Positions 1 to 9,258 of a stretch of 23,738 bases of DNA are shown here, piece after piece. Position 1 is the first letter of the stretch. Each line of letters begins with the position of its first letter. The position numbers and the translations under genes are program-made. Source of the DNA: Ruminococcus sp. (GTDB lineage Bacteria > Bacillota > Clostridia > Oscillospirales > Acutalibacteraceae); assembly GCA_017380355.1 (NCBI GenBank), contig JAFOED010000137.1:1-23738 (forward strand), given 5' to 3'. The notes beneath the pieces were generated by a model. The model ran no database searches and had not been told where the DNA came from. It saw only the letters and a program-made list of their open reading frames with translations.

Positions 1-21
1 AAGGCTTTGGCACTCGGACGC

Positions 22-2646
22 TTAATCAAATGCTGCGATAGCGGCTTTGATGAGGGCGATTTTCTCGCGCTCACGTTCAGCCTGACCTTTGATTTTCTCG
101 ATAACAGCTTCTGGTGCTTTTGCCATAAAGCCTGCGTTGTTAAGTTTTCCCTCATCCTGAGCGAGCATTTTCTCAACAGTTGCGAGCTCTTTGTTAAGAC
201 GCTTAAGCTCTTCTTCCTTATCAACGAGGTCGCTCATAGGGATATAGATTTTCGCGTCGTTTGTAACTACTGTGACAGCTTTGTCGAGAGTAAACTCGTC
301 GCCGATTTCAATTTCTGTCGCAGAAGCGAGCTTTTTGATGAACTGTACACCGTGTGCGAAAGTATCTTTCTTATCTGTTGCGATGAAGTAGTTTGCTTTC
401 TTTGATGGCGGTACGTTCATTTCGTTTCTGCGTGTACGGATAGCAGTAATTGCTTCCATAATAACTTCCATCTGCTGTGCTTCTTCTGGGAAGTGAAGAG
501 CATCGTCGTACTTTGGATACTCGCAGAGCATAATTGTGTCACCCTCGTGAGGGAGTGTCTGCCAGATTTCCTCAGTAATGAATGGCATAAATGGATGTAA
601 GAGCTTTAAGATTTTATCAAGTACGTAGAGAAGCACCTGACGAGCATTCTGTGCAGAAGTTGCGTCGTCGCTGTTGAGTCTTGACTTAGCAAGCTCGATG
701 TACCAGTCGCAGTAGCAGTCCCAGATGAAGTCGTAAAGTTTCTGTACAGCAATACCAAGCTCGAACTTATCGAGATTGTCTGTTACTTCCTTAGAAAGTG
801 TGTTGAGAGTAGAGAGAATCCACTTGTCCTCAAGCTCGAGTGTTTCAGGAAGTGTGCAAGGTACGTCGTGCTCGTCGATGTTCATATGAACAAAACGAGA
901 AGCGTTGTAAAGCTTGTTAGCAAAGTTACGGCAACTTTCAACTCGCTCTTCACTAAATCTCATATCATTACCCGGTGAGTTACCTGTAGCGAGGAAGAAT
1001 CTTAAAGCGTCAGCGCCGTATTTGTCGATTACTTCGATAGGGTCAACACCGTTGTTTAAAGATTTACTCATCTTTCTGCCCTGTGAGTCACGAATGATAC
1101 CGTGGATAAATACAGTGTTGAACGGAACTTCTTTCATATGGTGCATACCTGAGAAAATCATACGTGCAACCCAGAAGAAGATGATATCGTAACCTGTAAC
1201 CAGAGTGTTAGTTGGGTAGAAGTATTTTAAGTCCTCAGCGTCGTTAGGCCAGCCAAGTGTAGAGAATGGCCACAGAGCTGATGAGAACCATGTGTCTAAT
1301 GTGTCCTCATCCTGATGTAAGTGAACACATCCACACTTAGGACAAACAGAAGGAGCTTCTTTTGCAACAACAGTTTCGCCACACTGCTCACAGTAGTAAG
1401 CAGGGATTCTGTGACCCCACCAAAGCTGACGTGAAATACACCAGTCTTTGATGTTTTCCATCCAATGGAAGTAGATTTTGTCGAAACGCTCAGGAACAAA
1501 CTTAACTCGTCCGTCTCTTACACATTCGATAGCAGGTTCTGCGAGTGGCTTCATCTTAACGAACCACTGTTTTGATACTCTAGGCTCTACAGTTGTGTGA
1601 CAACGGTAGCATGTACCTACGTTATGTGAATAGTCCTCAATTTCAACTAAGAAACCGCCTTCTTCGAGATCCTTAACGATAGCTTTTCTAGCTTCGAAGC
1701 GATCCATACCTGCGTATTTAGGGTAGTCCTCAGTGATTTTAGCGTCATCTGTCATACAGTTGAGTACTGGCAGATTGTGTCTGAGTCCTACTTCAAAGTC
1801 GTTAGGGTCGTGTGCAGGAGTGATTTTTACAACACCTGTACCGAAATCCATCTCAACATAATCGTCAGCAACGATAGGGATCTCACGACCAACGAGTGGA
1901 AGTGTGAGAGTTTTGCCGACTAAGTCTTTGTATCTTTCGTCGTTAGGGTTAACAGCAACAGCAGTATCGCCGAGTAAAGTCTCAGGACGTGTTGTTGCAA
2001 GCTCGAGGTAGCCGCTGCCGTCTGTGAGTGGGTAGCGAAGATGCCAGAAATGACCTGCCTGCTCCTCAAATTCAACCTCGGCGTCAGAGATAGAAGTCTT
2101 ACAGTGCGGACACCAGTTGATGATTCTCTCGCCCTGATAAATTAAACCTTCGTTGTAAAGACGAACGAAAACTTCTTTTACTGCTTCAGAACAGCCTTCG
2201 TCCATAGTGAAACGCTCACGGTCCCAGTCACATGATGTACCGAGCTTTCTGAACTGCTTTGTGATTCGTGAGCCGTACTCTTCTTTCCATTCCCATACAC
2301 GGTCTAAGAACTTTTCTCTGCCTAAAATCTCTTTAGAAAGGCCTTCTTTTTTGATAGCTTCTACAACCTTAGCTTCAGTAGCGATAGAAGCGTGGTCAGT
2401 ACCAGGAAGCCACAGAGCGCAGTAACCCTGCATACGTCTGAAACGGATGAGGATATCCTGTAAAGTGTTATCAAGAGCGTGACCGATGTGAAGCTGGCCT
2501 GTGATGTTTGGTGGTGGCATAACGATAGTATAAGGTTTCTTGTCCTTATCGATTTCAGCGTGGAAATAGTTATGCTCCATCCAGAAGTCATATATTCTGT
2601 CTTCAACCTGTTTCGGGTCGTAAGACTTAGCTAATTCTTTAGCCAT
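22..2646 (-). CDS. valS: Valine--tRNA ligase
   Basis: Cytoplasmic class I aminoacyl-tRNA synthetase that charges tRNA-Val with valine. The start is the ATG at 2646, giving 874 aa, because GGGAGG lies 8 nt upstream; an in-frame TTG two codons earlier falls inside that spacer. Visible motifs are HIGH (residues 53-56) and KMSKS (525-529), which bind ATP. A CP1 editing domain with [11 protein letters not shown] (about 218-228) and [13 protein letters not shown] (about 275-287) hydrolyses mischarged Thr-tRNA. CxxC zinc pairs occur at about 179, 346, 419 and 435. An anticodon-binding domain and a short C-terminal coiled-coil arm finish the protein. Length is normal for bacterial ValRS (about 880). 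The gene is complete and has its own promoter. Only 21 bases lie downstream in the window, so the next gene cannot be judged. Confidence 0.97.
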   Translation of the reverse strand: MAKELAKSYDPKQVEDRIYDFWMEHNYFHAEIDKDKKPYTIVMPPPNITGQLHIGHALDNTLQDILIRFRRMQGYCALWLPGTDHASIATEAKVVEAIKKEGLSKEILGREKFLDRVWEWKEEYGSRITKQFRKLGTSCDWDRERFTMDEGCSEAVKEVFVRLYNEGLIYQGERIINWCPHCKTSISDAEVEFEEQAGHFWHLRYPLTDGSGYLELATTRPETLLGDTAVAVNPNDERYKDLVGKTLTLPLVGREIPIVADDYVEMDFGTGVVKITPAHDPNDFEVGLRHNLPVLNCMTDDAKITEDYPKYAGMDRFEARKAIVKDLEEGGFLVEIEDYSHNVGTCYRCHTTVEPRVSKQWFVKMKPLAEPAIECVRDGRVKFVPERFDKIYFHWMENIKDWCISRQLWWGHRIPAYYCEQCGETVVAKEAPSVCPKCGCVHLHQDEDTLDTWFSSALWPFSTLGWPNDAEDLKYFYPTNTLVTGYDIIFFWVARMIFSGMHHMKEVPFNTVFIHGIIRDSQGRKMSKSLNNGVDPIEVIDKYGADALRFFLATGNSPGNDMRFSEERVESCRNFANKLYNASRFVHMNIDEHDVPCTLPETLELEDKWILSTLNTLSKEVTDNLDKFELGIAVQKLYDFIWDCYCDWYIELAKSRLNSDDATSAQNARQVLLYVLDKILKLLHPFMPFITEEIWQTLPHEGDTIMLCEYPKYDDALHFPEEAQQMEVIMEAITAIRTRRNEMNVPPSKKANYFIATDKKDTFAHGVQFIKKLASATEIEIGDEFTLDKAVTVVTNDAKIYIPMSDLVDKEEELKRLNKELATVEKMLAQDEGKLNNAGFMAKAPEAVIEKIKGQAEREREKIALIKAAIAAFD

Positions 2647-2682
2647 AAACAATTCCTCCCATTATAGGTTATATACTTAGAT

Positions 2683-2711
2683 ATTATCTCATTTTTACTC
2701 GCATTTGTCAA
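2683..2711 (-). promoter_or_regulatory. Sigma-A promoter of valS
   Basis: On the minus strand, TTGACA (2711-2706), a 17-nt spacer and GATAAT (2688-2683), with TGA just before the -10 (extended -10). Transcription should start near 2676, leaving about 30 nt before the ATG at 2646. That is too short for a T-box leader. The promoter lies just past the terminator of the upstream operon, so valS is an independent unit. Confidence 0.75.
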
Positions 2712-2742
2712 TGTAAAACGGCACAAAATGACGCTAAAACGC

Positions 2743-2777
2743 AATAAAAAAGGCTCACCCGTTAAGGTAAGCCTTTT
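2743..2777 (-). terminator. Rho-independent terminator of the Gld-like operon
   Basis: Minus-strand RNA forms a 12-bp stem, AAAAGGCTTACC with GGTGAGCCTTTT (2777-2766 and 2759-2748, one G-U pair), with a 6-nt loop and then a T-rich run. The stem has a C-A mismatch if read on the plus strand, so it fits minus-strand use. It lies just after the stop codon of the DUF4340 gene. Confidence 0.85.
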
Positions 2778-2783
2778 GTTTTA

Positions 2784-4481
2784 TTATAAGCTTGGGACTG
2801 TGTGTCCTTTAATGAGCTTCTGTACACCGCTGCTAAACTTTTCGCAGTAGCTTTTGTATACTAAGCTCTGTGTCTGACCGTTTACGGTAGCGATATACTT
2901 TGAATTACCGGTATCGTAAACTGATACTACGTCAGTAGCTCTGCCTGTAGAGTACGAAAGCTCGAGAGTGAGCACAGGCTTTCCACTAGGTTTTTCGTCT
3001 GTATAACCTGCGTTTGTCATTGAGCAGATGTTCTGATAGAACACCTGGAAATTATCAGAATCGAGGATTTCGCCGTCGTACTTTGCTGTTGTGACAGTTA
3101 CTTCTTCTGTTGTGCCTGATGTTGTGTCGACAGTATCGATGACTGTTGTTACATCGAATGTGTACGAGCCACTCTTGTCTTTCACAACGATTTTGCTCAG
3201 TGAGTTGAAGTTCGGGTCAATTACCATATCAGCGGTGAGCTTCTGCATATTTGTATGAACCCATGGAACTTTAGTATCAGCAATTTTGTAGATGATATTT
3301 GAATCAGCGATAAGATAAACAGAACCATTGCTGTCTGGTTTTGACGCCTTTAAGTGAATAGTTGTGTCAGGGAAAATCGCTGTGAGTGAAGCGTATGGAT
3401 TCTTAAGACCATATTCTGAAAGCTGTGAAGAACTTGGATTTACGCACACAGCTTCGTCAGCATAAAGACCTCTTATTGCGCCTGCGATAGCAGCGCCCTC
3501 AACTTCGCTGACAAACATCTTCTTAGGAGCTACCATAGCGTAGGTTGTGTTGATAGCTTCGTCGTCATTATCTCTGATTTCGATTTTTTGGTCGAAATTA
3601 GTACCTGTGAGGGTGATAGACTCAAATGTTGAATTGTCAGTAGTTGTAGCTGAGTCGTTGATAGTGAGAGTAATGAGGTTGAGTACAGAGTACAGCATAC
3701 CATCAACGGCGTCTGTCTGTACGAGATAAACAGCAGGAGAGTCACCAAACATAAGGTAAGTGCCCATCTGTGATGGAGCGTCATCACCGACGATTATAGT
3801 AGCAAATGAGCCGTCCGCAAAAGTTGTCTTAACAGTAGCTCTAGGTTTATCGAAGCCGAAATCACTTGTTTTCTTACCCTTAGGGTCAGCAACAGAGAGA
3901 AAATCAATAGCGCAAACGTCGTTTGCGATTGTGTCAGGACCACCACTCTGGATTTCTGTGTCCTCAAAGCCGACAAGTGTATATACAGTGGCATCGCGTT
4001 TTTCTTCGCCGGTTTCTTCGTCTACTGTGATTTTTGTATCAGCAAGTATAGTGAAATTACCAGACTGATTTTCTATTTCTATTTTTTTAATATCAGACGG
4101 GGTGTACTCTAAAAGAGTACCGTAGCTGTTGTTATCGAGCTTACCCTTTTCGTTGAACACAAGGCTTGCCTGATGCTCGCCGTCTTCATCGACAGTGAGG
4201 GTGATATTTGTACCTAAATCTGTTTCGAGCGGTTTCTGGTCTTTGTTGCCGAATGTGTTAAGCAGAATAACGGCAGCTACAATAATAAGCACCGCTACAA
4301 CACCGATGATAATACATAAAGCAGCTTTTGAAAGACCTTTTTTTTCTTTTTTCGGAGTGCTCTGTTTGGTGTCAACATCGTCGTGCTCTAAAAATGTTTT
4401 CAGAGCGTCACTCTGTGTATATTCCTCGTTATTAGTAGGAGTAGTTTCTTCAATATTTGTGTTTTCAAAATTTTCAGCCAT
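2784..4481 (-). CDS. DUF4340 domain membrane-anchored protein
   Basis: Last gene of the Gld-like ABC exporter operon. The start is the ATG at 4481 (565 aa), which overlaps the upstream TAA by one base (TAATG) and has AGGAGG 8 nt upstream; a start eight codons earlier would lie inside the previous gene without a better site. The protein has an acidic, low-complexity cytoplasmic N-terminus (1-45), a lysine-rich turn, one transmembrane helix (about 52-76) and a large beta-rich extracytoplasmic part. That part contains repeated modules of the DUF4340 type, which is commonly found next to GldG-like genes. No catalytic motif is apparent. I infer that it is an accessory subunit working outside the membrane with the GldG-like protein. 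Its substrate and true role are unknown. Confidence 0.85.
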   Translation of the reverse strand: MAENFENTNIEETTPTNNEEYTQSDALKTFLEHDDVDTKQSTPKKEKKGLSKAALCIIIGVVAVLIIVAAVILLNTFGNKDQKPLETDLGTNITLTVDEDGEHQASLVFNEKGKLDNNSYGTLLEYTPSDIKKIEIENQSGNFTILADTKITVDEETGEEKRDATVYTLVGFEDTEIQSGGPDTIANDVCAIDFLSVADPKGKKTSDFGFDKPRATVKTTFADGSFATIIVGDDAPSQMGTYLMFGDSPAVYLVQTDAVDGMLYSVLNLITLTINDSATTTDNSTFESITLTGTNFDQKIEIRDNDDEAINTTYAMVAPKKMFVSEVEGAAIAGAIRGLYADEAVCVNPSSSQLSEYGLKNPYASLTAIFPDTTIHLKASKPDSNGSVYLIADSNIIYKIADTKVPWVHTNMQKLTADMVIDPNFNSLSKIVVKDKSGSYTFDVTTVIDTVDTTSGTTEEVTVTTAKYDGEILDSDNFQVFYQNICSMTNAGYTDEKPSGKPVLTLELSYSTGRATDVVSVYDTGNSKYIATVNGQTQSLVYKSYCEKFSSGVQKLIKGHTVPSL

Positions 4482-5974
4482 TATCTGTGCCTCCTGCGAA
4501 TCCACATTACGATGCCAACAACAGCAACCGCGAGTGGAATGATAATGTAGAATACAAAGCCTAAAATAGTAGCTGTACCGAGGCTTGTGATACCGAGCTC
4601 TGTGCTTTCGATGGTCTTGCCTTCGATTGTGAGTGCGATGTCGTCACGGTGTGAAATAGTGTTGAACATATTCACAATATAGTTACTGTTGTTGAAGCTT
4701 GTTGTTGAGAAAGCAGCTTCAGAGAGAGCTGCGTAAGAGCCGATAACGATTACGTTAGACTTCTTAGTGTTGTCCTCGTTACCCTGTGATGAGATAGCCG
4801 CACCGCAGAGCTTGCTCTGTTCTTCGTCGTTTTCGTTCCAGTTTTCGTCAGCGTCGAGTGGACGAACAACTGCTTTGTCAGAAGTTGAGAGTAAAGATGT
4901 AGCGGATGTGTCGAGAAGCTCAACAGGCATACAGTACATCATAACAACAGGGATAGAAGTGTCTTTTAAGTTGCTAACGAATTCGCCTTCTTCGTAGTTG
5001 AAGATAGAGATGAGGTTTGGAGCACCTGAATTTGTCATATATGAAGGGTCAGTTTCGTAAACCCAACCTTTTGAGACGCTCATGCTCCACTCTTCGAGCA
5101 ACATATCGATGTAAGGAGTGTCTTCTGTTACCATATCGTTTGGAACATAGAGGAGAGTGCGACCGTACTCACCGTTGTTGTAAAGCCAGTCAACGAGAGT
5201 ATCGTATGTGTCTTTATCGATGTCGTTTGTCGGAGCATAGAGTATAACAAACTGTGAGTCTTTTGAGATTTCGCCGTTTAAGAGAGATACTGTTTCAACG
5301 TCGTATGCGTTGTTCATAAGAAGTGAGCTGAGGGCTGTGTTTTCGAGCTCGCCGTGACCTGTGAGCATTGTAACACCGATTTTTTCTTCAGCTGTGATGT
5401 TGAAGATAGCTGTAAGCACTGCCTGTTCACACTTCTGACCGTTGATATAATACTGGCCGTATGCGAGATATTCTTCGTCGTATGTGAAAATATCCTGCTG
5501 AGATACAGCGATATGGTCGTCTTTGTACTCGATGAGCATAATGTATGGCTCTGCGTTCCAGTTGACGTCAGGATAAGACTGTGCAAATGATGGGTTTGTC
5601 GAGAGGTCAACATATTTTAATTTGATATGTTTTGAGTTGTTCTCGAACTCGTGTAAGAGCTTGTTTACCTGCAGGTAATACTCGCCCTGGTCTTCAAGTG
5701 TCTGCTCTTCAGCAAGAACGTAGATAGTAACATCTTTCTCGAGAGTAGAGATATACTCAAGAGAAGTTTCTGTGAGCTCGTAAATGCTGTTTGGAGTGAG
5801 ATCCCAGCTAAGTCCGATTGTGCTTGCAAGGATGTTGAGACCAACAATAACAGCGATAAAAAGAATAGTTAGGATAATAGCCACAGCACCGCGTTTAGCG
5901 TTACGGGATTTAAAAAAGCGTACGAGTTTTGACTGCTTTTTTGCGGAGGTTGTTTCGTTTATGTTTTTATTCAT
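4481..5974 (-). CDS. GldG-like ABC exporter auxiliary protein
   Basis: 497 aa. A basic N-terminus is followed by a transmembrane helix at about 29-51. Then comes a long extracytoplasmic region beginning with the typical GldG stretch (DLTPNSIYELTETSLEYI, about 58-75), and a second helix near 468-490 with a short basic tail (WIRRRHR). This two-helix, large-outer-domain layout is that of the GldG/DUF7088 family, which in Bacteroidetes works with GldA and GldF in gliding and secretion. AAGGAGG lies 7 nt before the ATG, and the gene starts 12 nt after the permease stop. Its end overlaps the DUF4340 start by one base, indicating translational coupling. A gliding role is not expected here; I infer an uncharacterised envelope transport function. 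Confidence 0.85.
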   Translation of the reverse strand: MNKNINETTSAKKQSKLVRFFKSRNAKRGAVAIILTILFIAVIVGLNILASTIGLSWDLTPNSIYELTETSLEYISTLEKDVTIYVLAEEQTLEDQGEYYLQVNKLLHEFENNSKHIKLKYVDLSTNPSFAQSYPDVNWNAEPYIMLIEYKDDHIAVSQQDIFTYDEEYLAYGQYYINGQKCEQAVLTAIFNITAEEKIGVTMLTGHGELENTALSSLLMNNAYDVETVSLLNGEISKDSQFVILYAPTNDIDKDTYDTLVDWLYNNGEYGRTLLYVPNDMVTEDTPYIDMLLEEWSMSVSKGWVYETDPSYMTNSGAPNLISIFNYEEGEFVSNLKDTSIPVVMMYCMPVELLDTSATSLLSTSDKAVVRPLDADENWNENDEEQSKLCGAAISSQGNEDNTKKSNVIVIGSYAALSEAAFSTTSFNNSNYIVNMFNTISHRDDIALTIEGKTIESTELGITSLGTATILGFVFYIIIPLAVAVVGIVMWIRRRHR

Positions 5975-5986
5975 GATGTTACCTCC

Positions 5987-6691
5987 TTAGTTCCAGCGCT
6001 TCTTCTCAAAAACGCGGATTGTCAGGAAAATGAAGATAGCTGCAATGCCAACAAAGAACACAACGTTTGAGAGATCGAGAATGCCGTGTGTGAAATTCAG
6101 ATAGTTTCTGTTAAATGAAATAGCGTTGATACAGTTTATAAGGAACTGTGAGTTTGTGATGTTTGTGAAAACGTCAATAAGTGAAATGAAAAGTGCAACC
6201 GCAATACTTAAGAAAGCGGCAACAACCTGACTTTCTGTGAGTGCAGAAATAAAAATGTCTATAGCGATAAGTGCTGAGCCTAAAAGGAGCATACCGAAGA
6301 TTGTGCAAAAAATAGTCGCCCAGTTAGGTGCTGTAAAACAGCAGATAACGAGAGTGTAGACGATGAAAATCGCAACACACATAGCGTATAACACAAATGC
6401 GCCTAAAAACTTACCCATAACGATTTCGAAGAGGTTTACAGGTGCGGTGAGAAGCGCCTGATCGGTTTTCTGTTTCTTCTCTTCCGAGAATGACTTCATT
6501 GTGATAATCGGAATGAGGAGTAACACTATCATAAACATATTGCCGAAAACACCTGACATATCAGATGTGTTAGAAAGCAGGCATGATAAAAAGAAGAAAA
6601 GACCTGAGAAGAAATAGAAAATACCGAGAACGATATATCCTATTGCGCTGTTAAAATATGCGGATAATTCACGCTTTAAAATAGCCAGCAT
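5987..6691 (-). CDS. ABC-2 type transporter permease (GldF-like)
   Basis: 234-aa integral membrane protein with about six predicted helices (for example 16-38, 49-66 and 95-117). It carries the stretch SFSEEKKQKTDQALLTAPV (about 68-86) between helices 2 and 3, characteristic of ABC-2/GldF permeases. It should form the membrane channel energised by the ATPase encoded immediately upstream. The ATG shares one base with the ATPase stop (TGATG), a strong sign of coupled translation and equal dosage. The substrate cannot be deduced from sequence. Assignment to the ABC-2 permease class is firm. The GldF label rests on the neighbours (GldG-like and DUF4340 proteins). Confidence 0.9.
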   Translation of the reverse strand: MLAILKRELSAYFNSAIGYIVLGIFYFFSGLFFFLSCLLSNTSDMSGVFGNMFMIVLLLIPIITMKSFSEEKKQKTDQALLTAPVNLFEIVMGKFLGAFVLYAMCVAIFIVYTLVICCFTAPNWATIFCTIFGMLLLGSALIAIDIFISALTESQVVAAFLSIAVALFISLIDVFTNITNSQFLINCINAISFNRNYLNFTHGILDLSNVVFFVGIAAIFIFLTIRVFEKKRWN

Positions 6692-7626
6692 CAGTTTTTA
6701 CCTCCTTTATTGCTGTTTTCAGTAAGGTGCAGGAAGCTCTCTTCGAGAGTCATACCGCCATTCTTCATTTCGAGAATAGGACAGTCGGCTTTGGCGAGAG
6801 CACGGAATACCCCTTTTCTGATGTCGATAGTATTATCGTAGTCAACAGCGTAGCGGTTATTACCTAAAGAATTTACTTTCTTTACGCCGTATACGTCATT
6901 AATAGCGGATGAAACCGCAGAAGAAGAGCCCTCAACCTCGAGCAGGAGCTGACCCTGACCTGAAAGTACGGTTGATAGCTCATCGGTTTTTGCGTCAGCA
7001 ACGATTTTACCACCTGAAATAACGATAATTCTGTCGCAGATTGCAGAAACCTCGGAAAGCACGTGAGAAGAGAAAATAACAGTGTGCTTTTTACCGAGTC
7101 CTCTGATGAGGTTACGGATTTCGATAATCTGTTTTGGGTCGAGACCGACGGTCGGCTCGTCCAAGATAAGTACAGGTGGGTTGCCGAGTAACGCCTGAGC
7201 AAAACCTACACGCTGTTTATAACCTTTAGAAAGATTTTTAATAAGTCGGTTCTGAACGTCTGTAATCTGTACAACTGCCATAACTTCTTTGATGTGAGCA
7301 GCTTTAGGAAGCTTTACTTTCTTTATGTCGAACATAAATTCAAGATAGCTCTTTACTGTCATATCAGGATACAGCGGTGGAATTTCAGGAAGATAACCGA
7401 TTTTTGCTTTAGTTTCTTTCGGGCTTTCGAGTATCTCGCTACCATCAACGATAACCTGTCCCGATGTAGACGATAAATAACCGGTGATGATGTTCATAGT
7501 TGTACTTTTACCAGCACCGTTAGGGCCTAAAAAGCCGAGAACCTCACCGCTGTTGGCAGTAAAGCTGATGTTGTCGATAGCTTTAATATTGCCGTAGGTT
7601 TTAGTCAGGTTTTTTACCTCAACCAT
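6691..7626 (-). CDS. ABC transporter ATP-binding protein (GldA-like)
   Basis: Cytoplasmic ATPase subunit of the exporter. The start is the ATG at 7626 (311 aa, MVEVKNLTKTYG), preceded by AAAGGAGAG; the 13-codon upstream extension has no ribosome binding site and is not homologous to the family. In order it shows Walker A GPNGAGKST, the ABC signature LSKGYKQRVGFAQ, Walker B VLILDEPTVGLDP and an H-loop in FSSHVLSE. The regulatory tail ends in LEESFLHLTE, typical of drug/GldA-type exporter ATPases. It is the first gene of a four-gene operon with permease, GldG-like and DUF4340 genes. The class assignment is secure; the transported molecule is unknown. Confidence 0.93.
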   Translation of the reverse strand: MVEVKNLTKTYGNIKAIDNISFTANSGEVLGFLGPNGAGKSTTMNIITGYLSSTSGQVIVDGSEILESPKETKAKIGYLPEIPPLYPDMTVKSYLEFMFDIKKVKLPKAAHIKEVMAVVQITDVQNRLIKNLSKGYKQRVGFAQALLGNPPVLILDEPTVGLDPKQIIEIRNLIRGLGKKHTVIFSSHVLSEVSAICDRIIVISGGKIVADAKTDELSTVLSGQGQLLLEVEGSSSAVSSAINDVYGVKKVNSLGNNRYAVDYDNTIDIRKGVFRALAKADCPILEMKNGGMTLEESFLHLTENSNKGGKN

Positions 7627-7657
7627 AATTTTCTCTCCTTTGTTTTTATTTCGGACA

Positions 7658-7730
7658 GCACGCAAAAACGTGCATTAATGTACAGTATAATAATACTATA
7701 TAATGTAAAAAGAATAAAGTATTATGACAA
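7658..7730 (-). promoter_or_regulatory. Candidate promoter and leader hairpin of the Gld-like operon
   Basis: The gap between the rnfB terminator and the ATPase start is AT-rich. Two weak sigma-A options exist on the minus strand. One is TTGTCA (7730-7725), 17 nt, TACATT (7707-7702). The other is a TATACT -10 at 7689-7684 with no good -35. A small inverted repeat, GCACG...CGTGC (7658-7673), falls in the likely leader RNA. The exact promoter cannot be settled by eye. Confidence 0.35.
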
Positions 7731-7780
7731 AATATTCACCAAGTTTTCAGCTGTTGTTCACATAACTTAAAAGAGACATA

Positions 7781-7820
7781 AAAAATCCCCCTACAGGAGC
7801 TGATTTCGTCCTGTAAGGGG
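7781..7820 (-). terminator. Rho-independent terminator of the rnf operon
   Basis: Minus-strand RNA pairs TACAGGA with TCCTGTA (7815-7809 and 7798-7792) and CCCC with GGGG (7820-7817 and 7790-7787), with a one-base internal mismatch and a 10-nt loop. A run of six T follows. It lies 11 nt past the rnfB stop codon and separates rnf from the Gld-like operon. Confidence 0.88.
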
Positions 7821-7830
7821 ATAAGTTTTA

Positions 7831-8625
7831 TTACATTGTGATACAACCGCAAGGGCAGTTTTCAACACACTTGCCACATGCTGTGCATTTTTGTGGATCG
7901 ATAGTTGCGCAGAAGTTGTTAACAGTAACAGCACCTTCTTCGCATACCTTGACGCACTTCATACAGCCGATACAAGCGGCTTTGCAAGATTTTTTAGCAA
8001 CAGCACCTTTGTCGTGGTTAGAACATCTGACAACAGCTTGCTCTTTCACAGGAGCTATGGTGATGAGTTTTCTAGGGCACGCTTTCGCACACAGACCGCA
8101 ACCGCCACACTTGTCGTTGTCGACAACAGCAACACCGTTGCAGACTGTGATAGCGTTACTAAGACACGCATTCACACAGTCGCCCATACCAAAACATCCG
8201 AAAGTACAAGAAGTGATACCACTGCCGTAGCGAGATGCTGACAGACAGCTGTGGATACCCTGAAAATCAGCTTTGTTAGAGGTGTTGTCACAATTACCCA
8301 TACAGTGTACGTGAGCAACTTTTCTGATTTTTTCACCTTTAACGCCTAAATATTCTTCTATTGCTTCGTTTGTATCGTCACTGGCTACTGTACAAGCTCC
8401 TGGTTTAGCTTCGCCTTTGACAAGAGCATTTGCGTAGCCTGCGCATCCCGAATAGCCACACGCGCCACAGTTAGCGCCTGGGAGCATTTCGAGTACTGTG
8501 TCGACTCTTTCGTCACTTGGCACAGCCATAACAATTGACGCAATAGCAAGCACAAGACCGATGATAAGACCTATACCCGCAACAACCGCAACCGCTATAA
8601 GGACAGCTAATAATAATGAACTCAT
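7831..8625 (-). CDS. rnfB: Rnf complex subunit B, multi-cluster ferredoxin
   Basis: 264 aa. Electron-entry subunit of the Rnf complex: it takes electrons from reduced ferredoxin and passes them to the membrane part. An N-terminal helix (about 5-33) anchors it. A Fe-S domain with C53, C56, C61 and C78 (ANCGACGYSGC) follows. Ferredoxin-type 4Fe-4S motifs CxxCxxCxxxC lie at 173-183, 218-228 and 247-257, and a looser set at C140/144/150/154. Numerous further cysteines occur, as in the multi-cluster clostridial RnfB. The protein ends in CPCGCITM. AGGAGG precedes the ATG. It is the last gene of rnfCDGEAB, 12 nt after rnfA. Confidence 0.96.
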   Translation of the reverse strand: MSSLLLAVLIAVAVVAGIGLIIGLVLAIASIVMAVPSDERVDTVLEMLPGANCGACGYSGCAGYANALVKGEAKPGACTVASDDTNEAIEEYLGVKGEKIRKVAHVHCMGNCDNTSNKADFQGIHSCLSASRYGSGITSCTFGCFGMGDCVNACLSNAITVCNGVAVVDNDKCGGCGLCAKACPRKLITIAPVKEQAVVRCSNHDKGAVAKKSCKAACIGCMKCVKVCEEGAVTVNNFCATIDPQKCTACGKCVENCPCGCITM

Positions 8626-8637
8626 AATGCAACCTCC

Positions 8638-9258
8638 TTACATCGGTATAAGCTTATCGACAAAACCCGAAAAGCCTAAGAAACTTAATGCGACTAAAGA
8701 AGCGGAAACAAGAGTAATCGGCAGGCCTTTTAATGATTTAGGGATATCTGCTGATTCAAGTCTGGATCGAACACCTGCAAACATTACCATAGCTACTAAG
8801 AAACCGATACCTGCACCGAGTGAGTTTATAAGTGCGTGCAAATAAGTGTACTCGAAAGCAGCAGTTGTGTCTACTTTCTGGAGCACGAGCATAGTAACAC
8901 CTAAAATTGCGCAGTTTGTAGTGATAAGTGGAAGATAAACACCGAGCGACTGATAAAGCGAAGGGATGTACTTCTTAAGCACAACCTCAACAAGCTGTAC
9001 AAGACCAGCGATAATCAGAATGAAAACGATAGTCTGTAAGTACGCTAAGTCGTTCGGCACTAAAAGATAAGTGTAAATAGGGTATGTAACCGCTGTTGCG
9101 AGCACCATAACAAAGGTAACCGCTACGCTCATACCTAAAGCGGTGTTGAGCTTTTTAGATACACCTAAGAACGGACAGATACCTAAGAATTTCGAAAGTA
9201 CGTAGTTCTCAGTAAGTATAGCCGCTAAGAAAACGGAAACTAAGGATTTAACCAGCAT
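8638..9258 (-). CDS. rnfA: Rnf complex subunit A, membrane protein
   Basis: 206-aa polytopic membrane subunit (about six helices) of the ion-pumping Rnf core, homologous to RnfE and NqrE. The conserved cysteine loops FLGICPFLG (C28) and TTNCAILG (C116) are present. In the related complexes RnfA and RnfE together hold a membrane-buried [2Fe-2S] cluster with such cysteines, so the redox path looks intact. The ATG has AAGGAGG 9 nt upstream and lies inside the end of rnfE (11-nt overlap), consistent with coupled synthesis of these paired subunits. Length is normal for the family (about 190-200). Confidence 0.96.
   Translation of the reverse strand: MLVKSLVSVFLAAILTENYVLSKFLGICPFLGVSKKLNTALGMSVAVTFVMVLATAVTYPIYTYLLVPNDLAYLQTIVFILIIAGLVQLVEVVLKKYIPSLYQSLGVYLPLITTNCAILGVTMLVLQKVDTTAAFEYTYLHALINSLGAGIGFLVAMVMFAGVRSRLESADIPKSLKGLPITLVSASLVALSFLGFSGFVDKLIPM

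Noticed and set aside
7..405. Plus-strand open frame of 132 codons over the valS 3' end
   Set aside because: It lies entirely antisense to the conserved C-terminal part of ValRS, has no ribosome binding site and codes for no recognisable protein.
2647..2783. T-box leader before valS
   Set aside because: No room after the mapped-by-eye promoter and no T-box bulge sequence; the only hairpin is the terminator of the upstream operon.
7626..7665. Longer N-terminus for the ABC ATPase
   Set aside because: The upstream start has no ribosome binding site, while the ATG at 7626 has AAAGGAGAG and begins at the usual family position.
7838..8241. Two long plus-strand open frames opposite rnfB
   Set aside because: They mirror the cysteine-rich rnfB frame (few stops on the opposite strand) and have no start signals.
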